Assembly (NCBI GenBank): GCA_029861845.1
Contig: JAOTYM010000038.1
Location: forward strand, 1-36,380
Direction of reading: 5' to 3'
Origin: Gammaproteobacteria bacterium
GTDB lineage: Bacteria; Pseudomonadota; Gammaproteobacteria; Acidiferrobacterales; SPGG2
DNA length: 36,380 nt
Shown one piece after another: positions 8,144 through 15,981 of the stretch. How positions within the stretch are numbered: position 1 is the first letter of the stretch; each line of letters begins with the position of its first letter. A model generated the notes under the pieces. That model ran no database searches, was not told the origin of the DNA, and saw only the letters and a program-made list of their open reading frames with translations. Position numbers and translations under genes: made by a program.

Positions 8144-9661
8144 TCAATGCTCACCGCCCGCTTTGAAATTAAACTGGGCGCCAGATCGAATGCCTGATGG
8201 CCAACGCGCCGTAATAGTCTTCAGTTTAGTAAAGAACTTCACGCCCTCGGGGCCGTGCACGTAAAGATCACCAAACAACGAGCGCTTCCAACCGCCAAAA
8301 CTATGATAAGCGACCGGCACTGGGATCGGCACATTGATGCCCACCATACCGCTTTGCACTGCACTCGAGAAATCACGGGCACAATCACCATCGCGTGTAA
8401 ACACAGCAGCACCATTACCAAGTTCATGGGTGTTGACCAGCCCTAAGGCCTCGTCATAGTTTTCGGCGCGCACAACGCTGAGCACAGGACCGAAGATTTC
8501 CTCATTGTAGATGCGCATGTCGCCACGAACCTTGTCGAACAAGCAACCACCTAGGAACGAACCGTTCTCGTAACCCTTGAGTTTCACATCGCGTCCATCG
8601 ACAACAAGTTCGGCGCCCTCGGCGACACCAACTTCGACATAATTCTTAACCTTTGCGCAATGTTGCGGCGTCACAAGCGGTCCCATCTCGGCTTTGGGGT
8701 CGGTATACGGTCCGAGCTTGAGGTTCTCGACACGTGGTTTGAGTCGTTCTACGAGTTCGTCGGCCGTACGTTCGCCGACGGGCACCACCACTGAGATTGC
8801 CATGCAACGTTCGCCGGCGGAGCCATAGGCGGCACCCATGATGGCATCGACCGCCTGCTCCATATCCGCATCTGGCATAACCACCATATGGTTCTTGGCG
8901 CCACACAATGCCTGCACTCGTTTCCCATGCGCACAACCGGTAGTATAAACGTATTCACCGATACTAACCGAACCGACGAAGCTTATAGAGGCAATGCCTG
9001 GATCGGTCAGTAACGTATCCACCGCTTCCTTGTCACCATTGACAACATTTAACACGCCCTCAGGAAGCCCCGCTTCTGTCATTAGCTCGGCCAGCCTTAG
9101 CGTAACCGACGGGTCTTTCTCCGATGGCTTTAATAGAAAGGTGTTACCGCAAGCGAGCGCAATCGGAAACATCCACATCGGTACCATGGCGGGGAAATTG
9201 AATGGTGTAATGCCGCCACATACGCCCAGCGGTTGACGAACGGAGTAGCTGTCCACGCCCCGTGACACGCCTTCATTGAACTCGCCTTTCAACATCTGCG
9301 GAATACCGCAAGCAAACTCGACAACTTCGACGCCACGCGTCAAAGAACCCTTAGCGTCCGCCAACGTCTTGCCATGCTCAGATGACAACAGTTCGGCAAG
9401 CTCGTCTATGCGTTGTCGCACCAAGTCACGAAATCGAAACAGTACTTGCACACGCTGCGCTGGCGGCGTTGCTGCCCATGCCGGAAACGCCTTTGTCGCG
9501 GTTGCAATCGCCTGACAAACCTCGTCGGCGCTGGCGAATGGCACCTTGGCTGTAATCTCACCGGTCGCCGGATTATAGATATCACCGAAGCGACCGCTGG
9601 TACCCTCTACCTTCTGCCCACCGATATAATGGTGCAGCGTATTTGTTACCTTGACGTCCAT
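8144..9661 (-). CDS. mmsA: CoA-acylating (methyl)malonate-semialdehyde dehydrogenase
   Basis: A 505-residue aldehyde dehydrogenase of the CoA-dependent MmsA class. It has ITPFNFP (151-157), catalytic Cys286 in GERCMA, and ALCGAKNH where ordinary aldehyde dehydrogenases have ELGG; loss of that general-base Glu is a hallmark of CoA-acylating members. It would turn malonate semialdehyde to acetyl-CoA or methylmalonate semialdehyde to propionyl-CoA, with NAD. GGAGG sits 7 bases before the ATG. The omega-aminotransferase lies upstream on the same strand, so beta-alanine to malonate semialdehyde to acetyl-CoA is a likely route. Valine or myo-inositol catabolism are alternatives, but no such genes are nearby. 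Confidence 0.92.
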   Translation of the reverse strand: MDVKVTNTLHHYIGGQKVEGTSGRFGDIYNPATGEITAKVPFASADEVCQAIATATKAFPAWAATPPAQRVQVLFRFRDLVRQRIDELAELLSSEHGKTLADAKGSLTRGVEVVEFACGIPQMLKGEFNEGVSRGVDSYSVRQPLGVCGGITPFNFPAMVPMWMFPIALACGNTFLLKPSEKDPSVTLRLAELMTEAGLPEGVLNVVNGDKEAVDTLLTDPGIASISFVGSVSIGEYVYTTGCAHGKRVQALCGAKNHMVVMPDADMEQAVDAIMGAAYGSAGERCMAISVVVPVGERTADELVERLKPRVENLKLGPYTDPKAEMGPLVTPQHCAKVKNYVEVGVAEGAELVVDGRDVKLKGYENGSFLGGCLFDKVRGDMRIYNEEIFGPVLSVVRAENYDEALGLVNTHELGNGAAVFTRDGDCARDFSSAVQSGMVGINVPIPVPVAYHSFGGWKRSLFGDLYVHGPEGVKFFTKLKTITARWPSGIRSGAQFNFKAGGEH

Positions 9662-9744
9662 AACCTCACCTCCGCGCGGCCCTGTTGCCGCTGCCTGCGC
9701 ACGCGTTGTACGTTGTTCTCACATGACAACATACAGCGCGTGAA

Positions 9745-9777
9745 CGGATCGAGCAAACCAACAGTTTGCTCGATCCG
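9745..9777. terminator. Strong perfect stem-loop between the aminotransferase and mmsA
   Basis: CGGATCGAGCAAAC (9745-9758) pairs perfectly with GTTTGCTCGATCCG (9764-9777) around a 5-base loop. It is downstream of the aminotransferase stop (minus strand) and about 84 bases upstream of the mmsA start. There is no T-run on either side, so it may be a factor-assisted terminator, an RNA-stability hairpin or an operator rather than a classical intrinsic terminator. Confidence 0.55.
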
Positions 9778-9894
9778 AGCCACCGATACCAGATGATGCC
9801 CGACGAATGCTGACCTACCTAGCCCCCAAACTCCTTATCGCCAGTACCGCCTTACTTCTTATCGCCTACAAACTCAGTCGCGACGCCTTATCAG

Positions 9895-11244
9895 TTACGA
9901 CGAGCGCGCTTTTCTTATGTCTGCCGTCTGCGCCGGGTAAGTCTTCAATACATCCCTCAGAATGGTGCACATTTCATCGATATGCGCTTGTTCCGCAATC
10001 AACGGTGGGGCCAGAATGCCGGCGTCGCCGGTCATCTTGATATGCATGCCAGCCTCGAACAGACGTTTTTGCACTTCGTAACCACGCACGCCGGGTGTAG
10101 CCGCGGGTGCAACGTCGAAGCCTGCAATCAGTCCATAGCCGCGAATGTCGGTCATTACTGGCAAGTCGCTCAGGGCAAACGCCGCCTCGAGGAAATACTC
10201 AGACATGTCGGCGGCACGCTCGAATAACCCCTCCTTCTCGTAAATGTCGAGCACGGCGAGGCCGGCCGCACAAGCGGCCGGATGCGCCGAGTATGTATAG
10301 CCATGGAATAACTCGATGGCCGCCGCCGGCGCCGGACCACATATGGTGTCGTAGATATTCTTGCTGACGGCGACGGCGCCCATAGGCTGGGCACCGTTGG
10401 TCAATGCCTTGGCCATGGTCATCATATCCGGGGTTACGCCAAAGCTTTGTGCGCCGAATGCCTTGCCGGTGCGCCCAAAACCGCAGATGACCTCGTCGAA
10501 CACCAACAGAATCCCATGGGCGTCGCAGATCTCTCGCAGGCGTTCGAGATAACCCTTTGGTGGCACGAGAATCCCGGTCGAGCCCGCAATCGGCTCTACA
10601 AAGCAGGCGGCAATGGTATCCGCCCCATAGAGCCCCACCATCCGTTGCAGGTCTTCAGCTAGCTCGGCACCACTCTCTGGCTGTCCTTTCGTGAAGCGGT
10701 TTTCCGCTAGCCATGTATGGCGTAAGTGCGCGACACCGGTGAGTCCTACCCCAAAGGCTTCGCGATTCTTGACCAACCCACTCAAGGACGTACCACCAAT
10801 GTTCACGCCGTGATAGGCGCGCTCGCGCGATACGAAGCGCATGCGCTGTCCCTGACCCCGAGCCCGGTGGTAGGCGAGTGCGATCTTTAGCGCGGTATCG
10901 ACGGCCTCGGAACCAGAATTGGCAAAAAAGACGTAGTCCAAATCACCAGGGGTGAGGGCGGCCAGCCTTTGCGCCAACTCGAAAGATAAAGGATGGGCAC
11001 CCTGGAAGGGAGCACAATAATCCAACTCCATCAGCTGCTTGCCGACGGCATCGGCAATTTCGCGGCGACCGTGTCCAGCTGCCACACAAAAGAGTCCCGA
11101 CGAACCGTCCAGAATGCGCTTGCCTTCGTGGCTCTTGTAGTACATACCCTCGCCGCTGACGAAAATCCGTGGATTCGCCTTAAAGTCGCGATTGGCGGTA
11201 AAGGGCATCCAGTGATGTTCAAGTTTCTCGCTAGAAATGTTCAT
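9895..11244 (-). CDS. tpa: Class III omega-amino-acid/taurine:pyruvate aminotransferase
   Basis: A 449-residue PLP enzyme, probably cytoplasmic. The start HHWMPFTANRDFKANPRI is characteristic of omega-amino-acid:pyruvate transaminases (beta-alanine and taurine types). PLP contacts visible are SGSEA (110-114), the YHG loop, Asp250 in FDEV and Lys279 in AKALTNG. It transfers the amino group of taurine or beta-alanine to pyruvate, giving sulfoacetaldehyde or malonate semialdehyde plus alanine. The divergent MocR regulator, then ald, xsc and pta, argue for taurine; mmsA downstream argues for beta-alanine too. AGGAAG lies about 6 bases before the ATG. The gene symbol is inferred from context; sequence alone cannot separate the two substrates. 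Confidence 0.85.
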   Translation of the reverse strand: MNISSEKLEHHWMPFTANRDFKANPRIFVSGEGMYYKSHEGKRILDGSSGLFCVAAGHGRREIADAVGKQLMELDYCAPFQGAHPLSFELAQRLAALTPGDLDYVFFANSGSEAVDTALKIALAYHRARGQGQRMRFVSRERAYHGVNIGGTSLSGLVKNREAFGVGLTGVAHLRHTWLAENRFTKGQPESGAELAEDLQRMVGLYGADTIAACFVEPIAGSTGILVPPKGYLERLREICDAHGILLVFDEVICGFGRTGKAFGAQSFGVTPDMMTMAKALTNGAQPMGAVAVSKNIYDTICGPAPAAAIELFHGYTYSAHPAACAAGLAVLDIYEKEGLFERAADMSEYFLEAAFALSDLPVMTDIRGYGLIAGFDVAPAATPGVRGYEVQKRLFEAGMHIKMTGDAGILAPPLIAEQAHIDEMCTILRDVLKTYPAQTADIRKARSS

Positions 11245-11351
11245 TTCAGTCTTCCTCAGATATCTATTCTTGACCCAGGCCGGGATTACAATAGACTCGT
11301 TCGCCCATGGCCGAGTAGAGCCAGTTCCGAGGCTCTGATTAGACCAGCCCT
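11245..11351. promoter_or_regulatory. Divergent promoter/operator region between tpa and the MocR regulator
   Basis: The 107 bases between the two start codons must hold both promoters. They contain an inverted repeat AGAGCC (11317-11322) / GGCTCT (11331-11336) and two TAGAC motifs (in ATAGACTCG at 11291 and TTAGAC at 11339). An ATAGAC also occurs upstream of ald at 12877. MocR regulators of the TauR type bind such divergent regions, so these are candidate operator parts. I could not assign -35/-10 boxes with confidence. Confidence 0.4.
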
Positions 11352-12818
11352 ATGCGTGACCAACTGCTGCATTTGCCGCCCGACAGTAGCGCCAGCCTAC
11401 AAGCCCAGATTCGCGAGTTGTTGGTCGCAGCCATCCTAGATGGCCACATCCCTAGCGGTAACGCGCTGCCCTCGTGTCGCAAACTGGCCCTGCAATTGGG
11501 GGTTGCACGAAATACGGTTGTTCTTGCCTATCAACAGCTTGTCGATGAGGGTTATTTGATCTCACGCGAGCGTAGTGGTTATTACGTCAACAAGGACATT
11601 CTCGTGGGGCGAGTGGCGCAGACCCCACGTGCACAGATGCATACCGCTACTGCACCCGATTGGGCAACGCGGTTAACGATGAGGCCCTCGAGTCAGCGAA
11701 ACATCGTCAAACCCCACGACTGGCAGCGATACACCTATCCATTCATCTACGGCCAACTGGACCCGGCGTTGTTCCCGATTGCCGACTGGCGTGAATGTGC
11801 ACGCGAGGCGTTGAGTGTGGTGGCGATCCGCGACTGGGCACGTGATCGCGTCGACAGTGATGATTCACTTTTGATCGAACAGATACATACGCGCCTTTTG
11901 CCGCGACGCGGGGTGTGGGCGTCGCCCGATGAAATCCTCATCACGGTGGGCGCTCAACATGCGCTTTATCTATTGGCCACGCTATTAGTCGCGAGTGGGA
12001 GTACGGTCGGCATCGAAGACCCCGGTTACCCGGATGCGCGCAATATCTTCGCTGTCAAGACATCGCGAATGGTAGGACTACCGGTAGATGAGGCCGGCCT
12101 GATCGTAGACAAGAATCTCGACCAATGTGACTACATCTACGTAACCCCAAGCCATCAGTCGCCCACCACCGTGACGCAGTCGCTACAACGTCGCCAATCA
12201 CTTCTCCGTCACGCGGTAGACCGAGATTTTGTCGTTATCGAAGATGACTACGAGTGTGAAACCAACTTTGTTGGTGATCCGACGCCGGCGTTGAAGAGTC
12301 TTGATGAAAATAACCGTGTCATCTATGTCGGCAGCGTCTCCAAGACCCTGGCACCTGGGCTACGTCTCGGTTATATGGTCGCCCCGACTGAACTTATACG
12401 AGAGGCGCGCGCGCTTCGTCGACTGATGCTGCGCCACCCACCGGCCAACAATCAGCGTGCGGTGGCGCTATTCTTGGCGCGAGGACATCACGATTCGCTC
12501 GTACGCCGCCTGAGTCATGCGTACAGAGACCGATGGCAAGTCATGGGAGGGGCGCTGGCCCGCTATTTGCCGGATTCCGCCCGAGTCCCAACATTTGGCG
12601 GCACCTCGTACTGGGTCAGAGGCCCAGCTGGATTGAACGCGGATCATCTACAACAACAAGCGCTGGCCCAGGGCATCCTGATCGAACCCGGACAGGTCCA
12701 TTTCATGTCGGACAACCCGCCCGTCAACTACTTTCGCCTTGGTTATTCTTCGATACCCGCCGATCGCATCGAGCCCGGTATCCGCAAGCTCTCGGACTTG
12801 ATCCACCAGCTGATATAA
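11352..12818 (+). CDS. tauR: MocR-family (GntR HTH plus aminotransferase-like) regulator, probable TauR
   Basis: A 488-residue transcription factor. Residues about 12-80 form a GntR-type winged helix (LPSCRKLALQLGVARNTV, then EGYLISRERSGYYV). The rest is a class I/II aminotransferase-like effector domain with PLP-binding Lys331 in SVSKTLAPG and an upstream IEDDYECE segment. Such proteins sense an amino compound through PLP. Being divergent from the taurine aminotransferase and upstream of ald-xsc, it most likely activates the sulfonate genes in response to taurine, as TauR does in Rhodobacter; this role is inferred. PdxR or GabR are sister types, but pdx genes are absent nearby. Confidence 0.87.
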   Translation: MRDQLLHLPPDSSASLQAQIRELLVAAILDGHIPSGNALPSCRKLALQLGVARNTVVLAYQQLVDEGYLISRERSGYYVNKDILVGRVAQTPRAQMHTATAPDWATRLTMRPSSQRNIVKPHDWQRYTYPFIYGQLDPALFPIADWRECAREALSVVAIRDWARDRVDSDDSLLIEQIHTRLLPRRGVWASPDEILITVGAQHALYLLATLLVASGSTVGIEDPGYPDARNIFAVKTSRMVGLPVDEAGLIVDKNLDQCDYIYVTPSHQSPTTVTQSLQRRQSLLRHAVDRDFVVIEDDYECETNFVGDPTPALKSLDENNRVIYVGSVSKTLAPGLRLGYMVAPTELIREARALRRLMLRHPPANNQRAVALFLARGHHDSLVRRLSHAYRDRWQVMGGALARYLPDSARVPTFGGTSYWVRGPAGLNADHLQQQALAQGILIEPGQVHFMSDNPPVNYFRLGYSSIPADRIEPGIRKLSDLIHQLI

Positions 12819-12969
12819 GCGCAAGCAATCATCGAACGGAACCAGCATGGGCGTCTGGGCGCCACCCTAGCCTGGCATAGACGAAATATCGCGACTGGTA
12901 CTATACGCTCCGCCAAGCGAATCCTAGATTAGTCGCTTAAGAATCAGACATGCCCCTAGGAGAGTCCAG

Positions 12970-14088
12970 ATGTTAATCGGCGTACCGAAAGAGATAAAAG
13001 TACACGAGTATCGCGTGGGCCTGGTGCCGGGCAGCGTGCGCGAGGTCGTTGCCCATGGCCATAGCGTCATCGTCGAGAGTGCGGCCGGTGCCGGAATCGG
13101 CGTTACCGATGCCGACTACGAGGCGGTCGGCGCTACCATCGCAGCGACCGCCGAGGAAGTTTTCCAAAAAGCGGAGATGATCGTTAAGGTCAAAGAGCCA
13201 CTGGCGGAAGAACGGGCGCGCCTGCGACATGGGCAAGTGCTGTTCACCTATCTGCACCTGGCGCCGGACCCAGACCAAACGGAGGATCTTGTAAAATGCG
13301 GCGCCACTTGTATTGCCTACGAGACGGTAACCTCGCCGCACGGTGGACTGCCGTTGCTGGCGCCGATGTCCGAAGTTGCTGGCCGCATGTCTATCCAGGC
13401 GGGTGCCTACTGCCTTGAGAAAACCCACGGTGGCTTGGGTATGCTGCTTGGCGGTGTGCCAGGGGTGGATCCCGCCAAGGTGGTAGTTCTAGGTGGCGGC
13501 GTTGTCGGCACCCACGCCATTCATATTGCGCTGGGTATGGGTGCGGATGTTTGGGCGCTCGACCGTTCGATGGATGCCTTACGGGCATTGTGGCGCCAAT
13601 TCGGCCGACCGCTAAATACTGTGTACTCCACCCGCGAAGCAGTCGAGCGTCACGTACTCAGGGCGGACCTCGTAATCGGTGGTGTCCTCATACCAGGCGC
13701 AGAAACACCGAAGTTGGTGACGGCAGAAATGGTCAAGCACATGAAACCCGGGTCAGTCGTTGTTGACGTCGCCATTGACCAGGGCGGTTGCTTCGAGACG
13801 TCTCGTCCCACCACCCATGCCGAACCGACTTACGCCGTCGACGATGTGATTCACTATTGTGTTGCCAATATGCCGGGTGGTGTACCACGCACATCCACCT
13901 TCGCCCTAAATAACGTCACGCTACCGCACGTACTTGCTTTGGCGGACAGAGGATATAAGAAGGCGTTGCAGGATGATCCACATCTCCGAGCCGGGCTCAA
14001 TGTACACAAGGGTGACGTTACCTACGAACAAGTAGCAAATGCGCTGGGCTATCCCTATCGTGATCCGTTAGACGCGTTAGCTGCCTAA
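12970..14088 (+). CDS. ald: Alanine dehydrogenase
   Basis: A 372-residue NAD-dependent enzyme that deaminates L-alanine to pyruvate and ammonium, resupplying the amino acceptor of the taurine aminotransferase. It starts MLIGVPKEIK; catalytic Lys75 (KVKEP) and His96 (YLHLAPD) fall at the same numbers as in the Mycobacterium tuberculosis enzyme. The Rossmann loop VVLGGGVVGTHA lies near 175-186, with SEVAGRMSIQ before it. AGGAG occurs about 7 bases before the ATG. It precedes xsc by 59 bases, probably in one transcript. The order ald-xsc with pta nearby matches taurine dissimilation loci. Confidence 0.96.
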   Translation: MLIGVPKEIKVHEYRVGLVPGSVREVVAHGHSVIVESAAGAGIGVTDADYEAVGATIAATAEEVFQKAEMIVKVKEPLAEERARLRHGQVLFTYLHLAPDPDQTEDLVKCGATCIAYETVTSPHGGLPLLAPMSEVAGRMSIQAGAYCLEKTHGGLGMLLGGVPGVDPAKVVVLGGGVVGTHAIHIALGMGADVWALDRSMDALRALWRQFGRPLNTVYSTREAVERHVLRADLVIGGVLIPGAETPKLVTAEMVKHMKPGSVVVDVAIDQGGCFETSRPTTHAEPTYAVDDVIHYCVANMPGGVPRTSTFALNNVTLPHVLALADRGYKKALQDDPHLRAGLNVHKGDVTYEQVANALGYPYRDPLDALAA

Positions 14089-14147
14089 CAAGGCAGCTAT
14101 CTCGTACGCAAATAACCAGCAATTGGATTTTTGTTGAGGAAAAAATT

Positions 14148-15902
14148 ATGGCACGAATGACACCAAGCGAAGCGTTTGTTGAAACGCTAGTGGCTTACGG
14201 CGTTACTGATATGTTCGGTATCGTCGGTTCGGCCTATATGGACGCGCTTGATATTTTCCCGGCCGCCGGCATCCGCTTTATCCCCACCGTGCATGAGCAG
14301 GGCGCGGCCCACATGGCGGACGGTTATGCCCGCGTTAGCGGTCGACACGGCGTATGCATAGGTCAGAACGGACCAGGCATCACCAACTTTGTCACCGCCA
14401 TCGCCGCCGCGTATTGGGCCCACACACCGGTGGTAGCGATTACGCCGGAAACGGGCTCCACCACTATAGGGCTAGGCGGATTCCAGGAGACCAATCAACT
14501 TCCTATTTTTGCGCCTATCACCAAGTATCAAGGACACGTCACTGGGCCCGGCCGCTTGGCCGAGTTTACGGCGCGCTGTTTCGATCGGGCGATGGCCGAA
14601 CGGGGGCCGACGCAGTTAAACATTCCGCGCGATTTCTTTTACGGCGATATCGACGTAGACATCCCGCAACCTCAGCGGCTTGAACTAGGCGCCGGTGGCG
14701 CGCAGAGCCTAGACGAAGCGACACAACTGCTGGCAAGCGCCAAGTTTCCGGTTATCGTTTCTGGTGGTGGTGTCATCATGGCCGATGGCGTAGACCAATG
14801 CGTGGCGCTGGCCGACTATCTAGCTGCGCCCGTGGTCAACAGTTATCTGCATAACGATTCTTTTCCGGCCGATCATCCGCTTTGGTGTGGGCCGCTCGGA
14901 TATCAGGGTTCGAAAGCGGGCATGAAGCTAATTCAACAGGCCGATGTGGTGTTGGCGTTGGGCACACGCTTAGGGCCCTTCGGCACTCTGCCCCAGCACG
15001 GCCTCGATTATTGGCCAAAGAACGCCAAGATCGTTCAGGTCGATTCTGATCATAAAGTGCTGGGCCTGGTGAAGCAGATTTCGGTTGGGGTCTGTGGTGA
15101 CGCGAAGGCGGCCGCGGCGGCAATCCTCGATCGTTTACAGACCAAGAAGCTTGCCAGCGAAGACAACAAGCAAGAGCGACTGGCTGAAATCAAGCGGCAA
15201 AAGGACACTTGGGAGGCCGAACTCGACGGTTGGACGGAAGAGGTCGATGAGTGGAGCCAGCGCGTGGCGAAGGAAGATGCCGGCCTACTTCATCCGCGAC
15301 AAGTGCTAAGGGAGCTAGAAAAGGCCATGCCCGATGATGCTATGGTGTCTACCGATATCGGCAATATCTGTTCGGTATCTAACAGTTACCTGCGGTTCAA
15401 TAAGCCGAATAGCTTTTTCGCCGCAATGAGTTTTGGCAACTGTGGCTACGCGTTTCCGACAATTGTCGGTGCCAAGGCGGCAGCGCCAGATCGGCCGGCC
15501 ATCGCCTATATCGGTGACGGTGCCTGGGCCATGAGCATGGGCGAAATTCTCACTTGTGTGCGCGAAGAAATCCCAGTGACGCCAATCGTGTTTAACAATC
15601 GTCAGTGGGGCGCAGAAAAGAAGAACCAGGTGGACTTCTACGCCACACGCTTCGAGGGTGTAAATCTCGAGAACCCAAGCTTCGCCGACATCGCCGTTTC
15701 CATGGGGGCTCAGGGGGTAACGGTGGACAAGCTCGGAGAGGTTGGGCCAGCGTTACAGAAGGCTTGCGAAGACCAGAAGGCCGGCAAGACCACGATCGTC
15801 GAAGTAATGTGCACCCGCGAACTCGGTGATCCGTTCCGGCGCGATGCGTTGAAAAAACCCGTACGTTTACTCGATAAGTACAAGACCTACACGGTCAACT
15901 AA
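14148..15902 (+). CDS. xsc: Sulfoacetaldehyde acetyltransferase
   Basis: A 584-residue thiamine-diphosphate enzyme of the acetolactate-synthase fold. It performs phosphate-dependent desulfonation: sulfoacetaldehyde plus phosphate gives acetyl phosphate and sulfite. The N-terminus (TPSEAFVETL, GIVGSAYMDALDIFP) and GGFQETNQLPIF are typical of Xsc. The cofactor-activating Glu is Glu50 in TVHEQ, and the TPP/Mg motif runs from GDG (456-458) to NN (483-484). AGGA lies about 10 bases before the ATG. It is the diagnostic gene of the C2-sulfonate pathway; ald precedes it, and a GMC dehydrogenase then pta follow. Confidence 0.97.
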   Translation: MARMTPSEAFVETLVAYGVTDMFGIVGSAYMDALDIFPAAGIRFIPTVHEQGAAHMADGYARVSGRHGVCIGQNGPGITNFVTAIAAAYWAHTPVVAITPETGSTTIGLGGFQETNQLPIFAPITKYQGHVTGPGRLAEFTARCFDRAMAERGPTQLNIPRDFFYGDIDVDIPQPQRLELGAGGAQSLDEATQLLASAKFPVIVSGGGVIMADGVDQCVALADYLAAPVVNSYLHNDSFPADHPLWCGPLGYQGSKAGMKLIQQADVVLALGTRLGPFGTLPQHGLDYWPKNAKIVQVDSDHKVLGLVKQISVGVCGDAKAAAAAILDRLQTKKLASEDNKQERLAEIKRQKDTWEAELDGWTEEVDEWSQRVAKEDAGLLHPRQVLRELEKAMPDDAMVSTDIGNICSVSNSYLRFNKPNSFFAAMSFGNCGYAFPTIVGAKAAAPDRPAIAYIGDGAWAMSMGEILTCVREEIPVTPIVFNNRQWGAEKKNQVDFYATRFEGVNLENPSFADIAVSMGAQGVTVDKLGEVGPALQKACEDQKAGKTTIVEVMCTRELGDPFRRDALKKPVRLLDKYKTYTVN

Positions 15903-15920
15903 GTTCCGCTGCCGCTTATA

Positions 15921-15951
15921 CCCGACCGCAGCCGCCTTGGCTGCGGTCGGG
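15921..15951 (+). terminator. Hairpin terminator between xsc and the convergent GMC gene
   Basis: Perfect 13-bp stem CCCGACCGCAGCC / GGCTGCGGTCGGG with a 5-base loop, 18 bases after the xsc stop. Only TTAG follows, so it is not a textbook intrinsic terminator, but stability and position between convergent genes support a termination or mRNA-end role. Confidence 0.75.
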
Positions 15952-15981
15952 TTAGCGCCTTGTTGCAGGCTCATGGCCCTA

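Noticed and set aside
9807-10040. Plus-strand open frame with a hydrophobic N-terminus downstream of the aminotransferase
   Set aside because: Most of it lies antisense inside the aminotransferase gene, it has no ribosome site, and the C-terminal part is shadow sequence.
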